Assembly: GCF_030815295.1 (NCBI RefSeq)
Contig: NZ_JAUSWP010000002.1
Reading direction: 5' to 3' (one strand)
Source: Mycoplasma yeatsii
Lineage (GTDB): Bacteria > Bacillota_I > Bacilli_A > Mycoplasmatales > Mycoplasmataceae
DNA length: 64,000 nucleotides
A model generated the notes under the pieces. It searched no databases. It was given only the letters and a program-made list of their open reading frames with translations, and was not told the origin of the DNA. Both the position numbers and the translations under genes were made by a program. Below, in pieces: positions 31,691 through 42,535 of the stretch (positions are counted from its first letter, which is position 1; the number at the start of each line of letters is the position of its first letter).

Positions 31691-33026
31691 AAATATACCT
31701 CATAGAAAATCTAAATATTTTTACTTTGTCTAAATCTTTGTCTTCAATTGTTTTATTTATATCAATTTGATTAATTTTATTTATAGAATCGAAAAGAGCA
31801 TTTGAATATTGACGTTTTGCTTGAAATTCAAAAAATCATTTATCTGTATCTTGATATTGTTGTAGTGCAGTTTGTCTCTCACTTTCACCAAATTCTTTTG
31901 CAGGTTTTTCGCTTCAATCTTTAATTTTTTCAATTGTTGTATTAACTAATTGATCTAATTTTTCTTTGTATTCATCTAATAAATCTTTGTATTCAGTATA
32001 TGGTTCAGAATTAATTACATCTTTATCATATGCTTCTTCTAGTTGATTTTTTCAATCATTAATATACTGTTCAACTTTTGTTCTATCTTGTTTTAAGTTT
32101 TCAAATAATGCTTCTGCTAATTTTGTTTGTTTTAAATCATAACTTCTAAATTTATTACGTACTCTTCAATCATTTATTCAAATACCACGATGACTTGAAC
32201 TAAAGTCGCTTTTCATTTGATAAATATCTGCATTTTCATATTTATCTTTTTTATCATCAAGATAGTCATCAAGTTTTTGTTTTCTTATGTTAAAAGTTTC
32301 TTCTTCTATTTGTTTTAAACTTGATTCAATCTCATCTTTACTAATATTTTTATCTTTAAAAATTAATAGATCAGGTAATATTCTGGTTATAAGTTTTTCA
32401 TCTTCTTTATATTGAATCATTTTTAAAACTTTATAATTGTCATATATTAAATAAAATGTTTTGAATTCTTTTAATTTATCAACTTCAAGAGTTTGATTTT
32501 TAAAAGTAATCACTCCTGTAGGGAACTTATTATTTATACTTACTAAAGTTGAATTTGCTTGATCATTAAGTTCAAATAATTGTTGATCAACAGCATTTGC
32601 TCTATAAAAATCACCATAAGGATTAAAGTTGAAAACGAATTTATCAATATTATTTAATGTTCAATATCAATTAGATGAAAGGTTGTTTTCGATAAGTTTT
32701 TTAGCTTTATTTACAACGTCTCTATATTGTTTTTCTACATCTTCAGTTACATAATGACCTATAAAAATTGGATAAACAGTAAGTGAATATCTTAAATCGA
32801 TATATGCAGATCTAGATCTATGTTCTTGAGTATTAATATATCTTTTTTCTAGATCTTTATTATCTTTGTAAATTGATTCTAAAATTTGTTTAATATGATC
32901 ATTTTCATATAACTTTTTTTCTTTTACAGATCTATTAATTGAATCATTAGGTTTTATTTGTGTTGTACAACTAACTAATGATAAAGCCATGAAAGGTAGT
33001 AGACTAATTTTTAATAACTTTTTCAT
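31677..33026 (-). CDS. Lipoprotein component of ABC operon
   Basis: 449 aa lipoprotein. Signal peptide MKKLLKISLLPFMALSLVSC with Cys 20 as lipidation site. The mature region is highly charged and predicted helical, with several Trp codons written as TGA that fragment the standard frames. Start and stop are both overlapped: it begins 23 nt before the end of the ATPase gene and ends 14 nt inside the next gene. In mollicutes such lipoproteins serve as binding or scaffold parts of ABC systems. No homology to a classic solute-binding protein is visible. Confidence 0.8.
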
Positions 33027-33708
33027 AGAATAATTCCTCTAAGTCTTTTTCTTTTTTACCCGAATATAAAACTACACCATCATGAATTAGAGTTACTGAA
33101 TTAACATATTTATCAATTTCAGATAGAATGTGAGAACTAATTAAAATAGCGATATTTTGTTCTTTATTAATTTTTTGTAAAAATGAGAATAACTCATATC
33201 TAGCAGTAGGATCAAGATTAGCTGCTGGTTCATCTAATATTAATAATTTAGGATCGTGTAATAAAGCTTGAATTAATAAGGCCTTTTTTTGTTGACCTGA
33301 AGAAAATGTGTAAGGTTTATCTTTTGCTAAATTAGTTATGTCAAACATTTTTAAGAAGTTATTTATTTTTTCTGTAGCTATGTTTTTATCAACTCCAGAA
33401 AGTGTTGCAAAATTTAATAAATAATCAAAAGTAGTTAAATCTTTTGGAAATAAAGCTTTTTCAGGAACATAACCTATAAATGATCTTGCTTGTGGATCTT
33501 TTATATTAATTTCATTTATAAAAATATTACCTTTATATTCAACATAAGCTCCTATAATTGTTTTTATTGTTGTAGTTTTTCCAGCACCATTCTCACCAAT
33601 AAATGCATGAAAATCACCTTCATTTAATGACATATTTATACTTTTAATACCACGATTTGATAAAGGAAATATTTTAGTTAGTTTAACTATATCTAGTATT
33701 TTTTTCAT
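33004..33708 (-). CDS. ABC transporter ATP-binding protein
   Basis: 234 aa single ABC cassette. Walker A GENGAGKTTTIK near residue 38, signature FSSGQQKKALL near 138, Walker B LLILDEPAANLD near 158, and the switch His in SSHILSEID near 193. The architecture matches ATPases of ABC-2 type (NosF/CcmA-like) exporters. It begins 2 nt after the permease stop, so the two are one transport unit. Confidence 0.92.
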   Translation of the reverse strand: MKKILDIVKLTKIFPLSNRGIKSINMSLNEGDFHAFIGENGAGKTTTIKTIIGAYVEYKGNIFINEINIKDPQARSFIGYVPEKALFPKDLTTFDYLLNFATLSGVDKNIATEKINNFLKMFDITNLAKDKPYTFSSGQQKKALLIQALLHDPKLLILDEPAANLDPTARYELFSFLQKINKEQNIAILISSHILSEIDKYVNSVTLIHDGVVLYSGKKEKDLEELFYEKVIKN

Positions 33709-33710
33709 AT

Positions 33711-35552
33711 CTATTTATATTCCTTTCTTTGGTAAATCTTAAATGTTAGTGCAAATTCTGCACCGATAATAACAAGTCATAATAAAGCGATTACATATTT
33801 ATTAACAATTTGTTTATTTCTAGTTATTGAATATAAGTTATCTGCTGAACTGAATAAGAAGTTTGATTTACTTTCTTGTAAATTAAATCTAAATAATGTT
33901 TTTTTAACTCCGTTTTCTTCTTTTTGAACTACTCTTTCTGAAAAGCTTTTAAAACCACCTAATCGGTAATTTCGTCCATCTAATTCTAAATTAATCTGAG
34001 CATCTCCAAAATATTCGTTGTTAGGATTTTTAATCATTATTTTGAAAAGTTGAGAATCTTGGTAATTGAAATATATATAGTTTAAGATTGCGATTGCTTT
34101 ATATATTTTTATTTGAACAACACCATCAATTTCACCATCAGTAATAGATCTTTTGTCGAATAATTTTACATTATGATTTTCATAATTATTAATTTCAGAA
34201 TCTTCATTTGTTACATATTCAGAAATTTTGCTCATTAACTCTTTATGTTTTTCGTTTAATTCTTCTGAAGTATTACTTTTATCATTTAAAAATTCTTTCA
34301 AGTTTTTATTTACAAAATCATTAGCAATTTGATTAAATTTCTTATCTTGTAAAGCTTGTTTAATAACATTTCATTTAATTCTTCCAACTAAACTAGAACG
34401 TTGATTTGAAAATTCGTTTTCATCTTCAAAGAATTTTGAATCATCATTTTCAGCACCATCAATTGCATAAATTAGATCGTAATTAACAGTTTGAGTGAAA
34501 TCTGAAAATTTAGAATGAGATTTTAATAATCCTGGAACTATGTATTTTTCAGAGAATTTTTGATTACTGTCATCTGCAACTTTATATTTTATTTGATCAG
34601 TTTTTTTATCTAATTTATAAGTGTAACTAATATTATCTAAATCATTATAATAAACATATTTTTCTAGATCAGTTGAATTATTTGCATTAGTAATAGAAAT
34701 GTTTTTACTATTGAAATTAAATATGTTTATAAATTGATAAGGTATTGAAATTCAAGAATAAGTTTGTCAACTTGTTAAAGATCTATTTGTATAATTAATT
34801 ACTGTTTGTAAGTATTCTTTTTGTTCTTGATCAAAATCTTTGTTATCACTACCATTAGGTATTAATAATAGTTCATCTTTATTGTTATTAATAAAATATG
34901 GTTCAGTATTTGCTTCATTTCCTGAATGATGATATTCATAACTTCTATTTATAAAACTTGATGCTTTATTGATATTTGTTGTTTGATTACTTGCTAGTAA
35001 TATTCCAATACTACTTAGTGGTATAAAAGCAATTAATGGTAAAGTCATAGCTATTTTTTGGCTTAATTTAAAACTTAATAAACTAACAAAAAGTCCTATT
35101 ATAAAATAAGCACTTAAACTAACAAAAAATAATGTTAAAGAATTTATTAATACATTTACAAAATTAAATGAAGCATAGAAATATAAAAATCCAGAAACTA
35201 GTAAAGCTGTTGATCAAATTAATCCGAAATAACTTAAACAGATTAATTTACCTAAAATTAATTGTTTTCTAGATATAGGTTTAGATAGTGTGATTATTTC
35301 TATTCCTTCTTGTTCTAAATCTTTAAATAAGTTTAATGCTTTAATAGATGAGTAAACTGCAGTCATAATAATAGCTATAAAAGTATAGAAAAATACTGCC
35401 AGTTCTTGATAATTACTAGGAACTGCAAATTTAAAAACAATTCCTACAAAAAAAGAAATTGCAACTGCAATAATTGGTAATAAAATTGAGCTTTTCTTTT
35501 TTAAAATAGTGTTAAAAGCAAAAAAAGAATATCTTAGATAAGCATTTTTCAT
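33711..35552 (-). CDS. ABC-2-like permease with large extracytoplasmic domain
   Basis: 613 aa. About five or six membrane segments in the first ~190 residues. The conserved cytoplasmic loop SSIKALNLFKDLEQEGIEII, followed by LSKPISRKQLILGKLI, is typical of ABC-2/NosY permeases. Then about 390 residues outside, and a final membrane segment (VIALLWLVIIGAEFALTFKI). It is first gene of a five-gene operon with ATPase, lipoprotein and two anchored proteins. A clear paralogue starts at 62586. Substrate unknown. Export of a lipid, peptide or surface protein is a guess. Confidence 0.85.
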
Positions 35553-35844
35553 ACATTTTTCATTCCTTTGTCTTAATATTGTTATTTATAAAAATTATAA
35601 ATAAGTAAATATAAAAATCAATAGAATTGACTAAAAAATTTAATATATAACAATAAAAAACGTCTATGTTTTTAAATTCACAATATCTAAGTTGATAAAG
35701 TGTTTCTTAATGTTGGTTAATTCTACTAAAAATAGTTTGAATGATTTAAATAAAATACACAAAAAAACAAATAAAAAAACAATTAAGATTAAAATCAAAA
35801 ATATAATATAGCTATAAGTGTATTTAGGTAGAAAGGTTATTTAT

Positions 35845-36702
35845 ATGAATAAAAAAACTTTACTGATTCTTTTATCTACATTGACAGGAATTTCTCTTGT
35901 TGCAACCGTTAGTGGTGTTATTAGTTATAAAATAATAAATAAGAATAATACTAAAGAATTTATCGATGAACATCTAGAATATGTTGAGAAAATCATTAAA
36001 GATAATCAACTTTCCGAAGAATTATTTAAGCCACATTCAGACGGTTTAATTACACCAGTTTTTACAATTCAAGAATCAGAATATATCAACGATGAACAAG
36101 GTAATGCAATTGAATGTACAAAGATTGGTTATTCTTTAATGTCTGATAAGTCTATTAAAATTCAACAATTCCCAGTAACTGTTTCTAAAGTTCCATCTGA
36201 ACTACCTAAACATATTACAAATTTAAATAATGCCTTTGATGAAAATATTAATGAAATTATTAAAGGAATTGAATTTTGAAACACATCAAATGTAAGAAAC
36301 ATGAGTTATATGTTTCAAAACGCTTCAAATTTCAACCAAGATATAGGAGGCTGAAATACTTCTAATGTAACAGATATGAGTTATATGTTTTCTAAATCTT
36401 CAAATTTTAATAAAAATATATCTAGTTGAAATACTAAAAATGTAGTAGATATGGGTGGTATGTTTTGACAAGCAGAAAATTTCAACCAAGATATAGGAAG
36501 TTGAAACACATCAAATGTAATCGATATGCAACAAATGTTTTCCGGTGCTAAAAAATTTAATCAAAATTTATCCAGTTGAGATGTTTCAAAAGTTTTAAAA
36601 GAGATTGAATCTAAAAATGAAAAATATTCAGGATGAGAAGATTTCAATAAAGATTCTCACAAAGAATTCACAGGTGACAAACTTCCAAAATTTCTTAAAT
36701 AA
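35845..36702 (+). CDS. DUF285 (BspA-like repeat) surface protein
   Basis: 285 aa. N-terminal membrane anchor (LLILLSTLTGISLVATVSGVIS), a short linker domain, then four to five ~25-residue DUF285 repeats from about residue 146, of the form W-NTSNV-x-M-x-x-MF-x-x-A-x-x-FNQDI. Repeat boundary Trp residues are all TGA codons. DUF285 proteins are abundant surface proteins of the M. mycoides cluster, presumably binding host or self components. Start at 35845 gives the anchor at the N-terminus and follows AGAAAGG. Confidence 0.85.
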
Positions 36703-36765
36703 ACAACCATTTTAGGATGCTTATTTAAATTAATATAACAAGTTATGGTATTTTAAAATTTAAGT

Positions 36766-36799
36766 AAAAAAGCACAGCTCCGTTTTCTGTGCTTTTTAT
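36766..36799. terminator. Bidirectional terminator
   Basis: Stem AGCACAG / CTGTGCT flanked by A run and T run, between the DUF285 gene and the convergent TatD gene. Confidence 0.85.
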
Positions 36800-37605
36800 T
36801 ATCCAACTCTTTTATTTTTTAAAAATAGATTTTTTGCATTATTTCTTGTTGTTTGAGCAACAACAAGTTCGCTTACATTTTTCATTCTAGCGATATGTTT
36901 AATAGTTAAAGGTAGGTATTTTGGATAGTTTAAACTTCCATCGTATGGAGCGGGAGCTAGATAAGGAGCGTCTGATTCAACAACTAAATCATTTAATGAA
37001 ATACCATCAATAACAGCATTAATTTCTGAATCATAAGTAACAGCACCACTTACTGAAATTAAAAATCCTAATTCAATAAATTTTTTAGCTCATTCTAATG
37101 TTCCTTGATAAGAATGAATAACTCCTTTTTTAACACCGCTTTCTTTTAATAAATTATATGCAATTTCATAAACTCTAGTTTTACCTGGTTCATTTTTTAA
37201 ATGTAACATTAATGGTAAATCAAGTTTTTTAGCGATATTAATATGTCTTTTAAAAGCTTCAATTTGTTGTTTTTCATATTTTGTAGTTTGAGAAAAGTCT
37301 AATCCAGTTTCACCAATTCCAACAACTTCATTAGATTGAGCTAATTCTTCAATTGTTTCGTATGCTTCAACAGTAAACAAATGTGCATTAGTTGGATGAA
37401 TACCAACAATTGCAAACACTACAGGTGATAAGTTAGCTTGAATAACAGCTGTTTTAGATGACTTAACATCAGTTCCTACGTTATTTATATAGTCTACTCC
37501 TGATTTTTTAGCTTCTAAAATTATTTCAATAGATGTCATTTCTAAATTTAAATACTTAGCGTCACTTAAGTGACAGTGTACATCATATAATCCAGACATT
37601 GCCAT
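36799..37605 (-). CDS. TatD-family metal-dependent DNase (copy 2)
   Basis: 268 aa. YDVHCHLSDA at the N-terminus, VGIGETGLDFSQT near residue 92, LMLHLKN near 128, HSYQGTLEW near 158 and VESDAPYLAPAPYDG near 208 are the family metal-site motifs. Only the metal-site framework is shared with the TatD at 19988-20785, so the two are old paralogues, not a recent duplication. Either of two in-frame ATGs (37605, 37599) could start it; AGGT lies upstream. Confidence 0.9.
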
Positions 37606-37871
37606 ATTTTTACCTACTTTCTTTATATTTTAATTATATATATTTAGTTCTTTAAAAAGCTTAAGGATAAAGCAATTTAGTATATTTTTACTTTCTAAAA
37701 AGATAAGTCTAATTTATTTTCTATTATTTGTGATAACAAAATGCAAATAAAACTAATTGATATAATTATTTATAGAGGAGCGATATAAAAAACATCTAGC
37801 TCGTCTCATTAATCGTCTATGAATTAGAACTTATAGTAACAATTATTTCATAGCAAGAAGGGAACAAAAAT

Positions 37872-38582
37872 ATGATTTTAGTAGCTCACCGTGGTTTTAG
37901 AGGACTATTTGGAGAAAATAGGGTATTTGATTTTGAAAATGCATTAAAAATAACTAAAGCTGTTGAATTTGATATTCGTTTAACAAGAGATAATCAAGTA
38001 ATTATTTTCCACGATCACAACTTTAAAAGAATTGGAAAATTAAACAGAACAGTTAAGTCAATGACTTATGATGAAATTAAACAAATTCCATACTTTAAAG
38101 AAAATCCTTTATGATTACCTCCATTATTTGAAGAATTTATGGATCAACATTTCGATCAATACGAAATGATAAACGTTGAAATTAAACCTGATAACTATAC
38201 TAAAGAACAATTAGATATCGTGTTTAAATCAATTGAAAAATACACAAATAAAGGAGTTGAAATAATTGTTTCATCATTCTCTCCTAATGTTTTAAATGAA
38301 ATTTTAAAAAGAAAAAATAATAACTACAAAACAGGATACTTATTTGAAAAAATGTCACAATTTGATATCGAATTAGGTAAAAAATTTGACTTTTTACACC
38401 CACCAATCAGTTTATTGAAAAAAGCTAAAAATCAAGAACTATTCTTAAAATTAAATATCCCGTTAAATGTATGAACATTCAAAAAAATGAAGGATGTAGA
38501 CAGACTACATTCAATGTATAAAGACTTAATTAATGGATACATTTCAGATTATCCAGAACTATATCCAAGTAAAAATATGTAG
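37872..38582 (+). CDS. glpQ: Glycerophosphodiester phosphodiesterase
   Basis: 236 aa. Motifs of the GDPD family: AHRGFRG at residue 5, the metal ligands in VEFDIRLTRD near 35, FHDHNFKRIG near 52, and NVEIKPD near 97. It hydrolyses deacylated phospholipids such as glycerophosphocholine to glycerol-3-phosphate, a step that feeds glycerol catabolism (and in some mycoplasmas peroxide formation). AGAAGGGAA lies upstream of the ATG. No signal peptide, so cytoplasmic. A weak hairpin follows at 38593-38614. Confidence 0.9.
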
Positions 38583-38592
38583 TTAATTTAAC

Positions 38593-38616
38593 AACCGGTT
38601 ATACTGGTTTTTTATT
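38593..38616 (+). terminator. Terminator after glpQ-like gene
   Basis: Stem AACCGGT / ACTGGTT (one G-U pair) and a T run. Confidence 0.65.
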
Positions 38617-38697
38617 AGCTAGTTATAGCAATATTTTTTAATTAAAATATTATAAAATAATTTTGTATATAAAAGATTTCTTAGTTAGGAGAAAATA

Positions 38698-40278
38698 ATG
38701 GAATTAAAAAAACAATCGAAAAAGTCATTAATTATATTAATAGCTTTTTGAATTTTGGTTGGTGTTACTTCAACTATTATTTATGACCTTGAATGGTTCA
38801 TACAAAAAGTTGTTCTTTTTAATGGGTGACTAAGCAATGACATTACAAAAAACAACACTATAAACATAGCGGGTATAGAACCTTTTAACTTTAGTTCTTT
38901 AGGTATAACTAAAATTCAAGATTTTTATCAAATATTAACTGACAAAAATGAAGCAAGTCAAGTATTCAAAATAGTTAGTCAATATTATGATCACAACATA
39001 AATCAAGCTTTCAAAATAGAAGGTATGTTATTTGCAGCAGCTGGATTGGGAGCTTCATTTATATCTGGTCCTTTATTAGTTTTTGCTATTACTAAAAGAC
39101 AAAAATATAAAATATTTGTTCTACCTATATTACTAGCATTAGCAATTTTTATGTTCTTTGTTATGCCTGTAATTTCAACACTTATATTATTAATAGCGGT
39201 ATTTACTCCAGTGTTTGCATTCTTGTACTCATACAGAACTGCACTAGATCCATGAGCTACATCAATCGCTCGTAAAACAAATGTTAAGATTGCTTTTGTT
39301 CGTAACTTCTATGCAATAGGAGGAACACTTGGATCTATTTGTATAACTCAAATGCTTTTCAAATTAAATTCATATCAAGATACATTAACTTGAAAAACTG
39401 CTTATCCATATTATTTTGTTGGTGGATTTATAATATTATTAGCCGTTTTCTTAGCGTTCTTTATGCCAGATAATGCGTTTAGTGAATCACACGTAAATCA
39501 AGAAGATATAAGCGAGAAAAAATTCAAAGAAGTTAAAGAATCAAATGAATTAGACAAACAAATTACACTAAAACAAATTATTAAAAATAAAAATTTCATA
39601 GTTGGACTTATTGTATTTTTAATCTTAATTGGCGCTGTTCAAGCATTTAACTCAATTTGAATTAATACTGTTGAAAATTTAACTTCATCTACAAAAGAAG
39701 TTAATGCTCCAAATCAATTAGGATTCCAAAAAGCATTCGCATTAGGACCTCAACTATTATTAACATTCTTAATTTTAAAAATAGTATCAAAAATTAGTTT
39801 AAGAAAATTCTTAATTTTAACTTCAATTCTATCTTCAATTAGTTTCTTTTTAATAGGAGTTGTTGTTTATATTGTTAAACCTGCTCACGTTACAATTAAC
39901 AGTTTAATTGGTGGAATAGGTTATGCTGTTACTGGAACATTAGCTGTTGCTTTAGGTTATGAATTTGTTTCAAGAGTAACAACTCCTCACACAAGACCAG
40001 CAACATTTGTTGTATTTAACTCATTAACTTATGGTTTTGGAGGAATTATCTTTGTATTTATTAATTCATTTTTATCTCGTGTTACATTCTTTGGAATTGA
40101 TAAAACAAATGGAATGTGAGTATGAATCATATGTGGTTTAGCAATGTTACTTACAGTATTTATATTAATATTTGCATTTAAAGAACCTAAGTTTATAACT
40201 AGAGAAATTGATGATCATACATTCGATCAAAATAAACAAAAAAAACTATCAAATTTCAGTAAAAAATCTAATAAATAG
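38698..40278 (+). CDS. Major facilitator superfamily transporter
   Basis: 526 aa with about 12 hydrophobic segments and a large extracytoplasmic loop between TM1 and TM2 (about residues 35-105). A central cytoplasmic loop is charged (SHVNQEDISEKKFKEVKESN). The second half includes QAFNSIWINTVENL and GIGYAVTGTLAVALGYEFVS. The substrate is not recognisable. Ribosome binding site AGGAG. It ends 14 nt before the hydrolase gene, so the two are probably one operon. Confidence 0.8.
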
Positions 40279-40292
40279 AAAAGGTGTCTAGT

Positions 40293-41234
40293 ATGATTTC
40301 TTTATACATTTGAAAACAAGTAAAAGATCATATGTCTCAAAAAGTAACTTATCAAGATTCAATTAATTTTGAAACTAGAATTGCTAGTGAAAATGGTTAT
40401 AATTTCGATCACTTAGATTTAACTGGATTTGAAAAAGAATACAAAACTATTCAAACAAGATTTGGTGATTTAAAAATTTTCAAACACGGTAATGGTGATA
40501 AAGTTGTCATTTATTGTCACGGTATTTTATCTAACAATCGTAATGCAATTAAACTTTTAGATTATTTCATACCTAGAGGTTATACAGTTATTGCTTATGA
40601 TAATTTTGGTTGAGGTGAATCTGAAAAATTTGGAAAATGTACTTTAGGAGTCAAAGAAGCAGATCTATTAAAAGATGTTATTGATTTTGTTAAAACCGAT
40701 TTAAAACCTGAACAATTAATTGTTTATGGTGAATCAATGGGTGGTGGAACTGTTTATAGTTATCTACATAAATATTCAAATCAAAATATTGATAAATTTG
40801 TTGTTGATGCTGGATATAATTCATTTTTTGACAACGTTCAAAAATTAGCGTTTGATAGAGTTAGCTATGGTGTTTATTTAACTTATTTATTACTTCCATT
40901 ATTATTTAAAATTTCAAAATGACCAATTAAAAAATTTAACAAATTAGAAGATTTTAAACAATGAGATAATGTGTTACACATTCACTCAAAAACTGATGAT
41001 CTAGTTTCATTCAAACATACTAAAAAGTTTATGAAAAATCTAAAAAACACTCATGTTTATGAAACAAAAACTCGTCACTGTTTAGGAATCTATTATGCTA
41101 GAGAAGAACATTATAAAGTATTAGATACTTGATTAGATGTTAAGAAAAATAAAGAATCAAATAAAAAAGCTTCAACAAAATCTACAACTAAGAAATTAAG
41201 TTCAACTAAATCAAAATCAACTACTAAAAAATAA
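40293..41234 (+). CDS. Alpha/beta hydrolase
   Basis: 313 aa. Oxyanion segment CHGILSNN near residue 71, nucleophile elbow GESMGGG (Ser near 147), acid in SKTDD near 233 and catalytic His in TRHCLG near 259, so a complete triad. Family members of this type are esterases, lipases or peptidase-like hydrolases; the substrate cannot be told. The last ~25 residues are a Lys/Ser/Thr-only tail (ASTKSTTKKLSSTKSKSTTK). AGGTG lies upstream of the ATG. Cytoplasmic (no signal peptide). Confidence 0.87.
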
Positions 41235-41247
41235 TAATTAAAAAAAG

Positions 41248-41402
41248 TTTCCCACTTTAAGCATAAAAATAACAGTTTAAACTTATAAAGTTAACTGTTA
41301 TTTTCTTATAAATAACCTTGATCATTTTTGTTTGATAATTTTGTTTTCTATACCTTTCCCACTTTAAGCATAAAAATAATTCTTTCCCACTTAAGCATAA
41401 AA
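41248..41402 (+). repeat. Three copies of TTTCCCACTTTAAGCATAAA
   Basis: Copies at 41248-41272 and 41355-41379 are identical over 25 bp; the third at 41383-41402 lacks one T. They lie between the hydrolase and ECF genes. Function unknown. Confidence 0.8.
41265..41306 (+). terminator. Terminator after hydrolase
   Basis: Stem AAAATAACAGTT / AACTGTTATTTT with a loop of about 15 nt. Confidence 0.75.
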
Positions 41403-41460
41403 TTCATATAGAATTAATAAAGTATTATTTTTGATTTTCAATAAATCTTAGGAGGTTAAT

Positions 41461-42054
41461 GTGTTTAAAAAAAGATTTTCAATAATAAGTTATTTATCAA
41501 TGTTTAAAGATCTTAACTATCTAACAACAACAGCTTTAATAACTGCGTTATTAATAGCTTTAGCTTCAACAACTTCAATGATTAATTTAGGAGTAGCTAA
41601 ATTTCAAGTTGCAGATGGTGTATTTTTAAGTTTAGCCTGTTTTATTCCTGGTCCTATGATGGCTGTTAGTGGAACTTTATATGCTATGATATTTGACATA
41701 ATTTCAGGTGGAGTGATGTTTGTTCCAGCCTCATTAGTTATTCATTTAATTATGTTTATTTTAGTAAAATTATTAATTAAAAAACTTCCATTTTTCTTAG
41801 TTATTACAATTGCTGAATTACCTGTATTTTTATACATCTTATACGGATTTACTATTACATGATTTAATCAAGGTTTATCAACAGCAAAAACAGAAGCAAT
41901 AAAATCTCTAATTACTGATGTTATTCAATATGGAATCTCTGTTGGATCAGGAATTGTATTATGTATAGCTTTTTCAAGTAAAAGTATGTCTAAGATATTT
42001 GAAACTATTACTCCGAACAATGATTTTGATAGCAAAAAAGAGAATAGACTTTAA
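41461..42054 (+). CDS. ECF transporter S component (vitamin-binding subunit)
   Basis: 197 aa, about six membrane segments. The N-terminal TTALITALLIALASTTSMIN and the segment GVAKFQVADGVFLSLACFIP fit energy-coupling-factor substrate-binding subunits, which join a shared EcfT/EcfA module encoded elsewhere. FIPGPMMAVSGTLYAMIFD resembles the S-component gate helix region. The vitamin (folate, riboflavin, thiamine or other) cannot be assigned. GTG start at 41461, set by AGGAGG 5 nt upstream. Confidence 0.75.
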
Positions 42055-42072
42055 AAGGTTATTCTCTTTTTT
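42037..42072 (+). terminator. Terminator after ECF S component
   Basis: Stem AAAAGAGAATA / TATTCTCTTTT and a T run; it overlaps the stop codon. Confidence 0.8.
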
Positions 42073-42118
42073 ATAAGTAATTATTTATTTTTTTATTATT
42101 GTAAATATATTTAGTGTT

Positions 42119-42409
42119 TCTACCACTCTGGTAGATTATTACTGGAAAACCGGTAGATAAAAGACAAAACCGGTAGATAATTAACACGAAACTGGTAGAA
42201 AACACACCAAAACAGCATAATAATGGTAGAAAAAATCGAAAACCGGTAGATTATTACTCCATAACCGGTAGATAATTAACACGAAACCGGTAGAAAACAC
42301 ACTAAAATGGTAGAAAACCAATGAAATACCGGTAGAAAACAAGGAATATTGGTAGATAACAGGTAGAAAAAAGATAAAACCGGTAGATTATTACTGCATA
42401 ACCGGTAGA
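42119..42409 (+). repeat. Helically phased GGTAGA array (14 direct copies)
   Basis: Non-coding. GGTAGA begins at 42130, 42152, 42172, 42194, 42225, 42245, 42267, 42289, 42309, 42331, 42351, 42362, 42382 and 42404. Steps are 22, 20, 22, 31, 20, 22, 22, 20, 22, 20, 11, 20, 22 bp, that is near whole numbers of helical turns. Most copies read CCGGTAGA or CTGGTAGA. One inverted copy, TCTACC, is at 42119-42124. Larger blocks recur: 42170-42212 matches 42265-42307 with two mismatches. Iteron-like in layout, but no Rep gene is near. Confidence 0.92.
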
Positions 42410-42502
42410 TAATATTACATAATAATTAAAGTAATAGAATATAAAGACTCACAAATAAAACACAAAAAGCAAACTGATAAAAAATATACTTAATTTATAC
42501 TT

Positions 42503-42508
42503 TATAAT
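42503..42508 (+). promoter_or_regulatory. Likely -10 box of the 42536 gene
   Basis: TATAAT about 95 bp downstream of the last GGTAGA copy and 28 bp before the ATG. No good -35 is seen 17 bp upstream, as is common in mollicutes. Confidence 0.45.
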
Positions 42509-42535
42509 CTTAAAGAAAGGTTAAGGGAGGTTTGT

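Noticed and set aside
42119..42409. CRISPR array
   Set aside because: The repeated unit is only 6-8 bp and the intervals (mostly 12-16 bp) are partly repeated themselves; no 25-40 bp repeat, no unique spacers of constant length, no cas genes.
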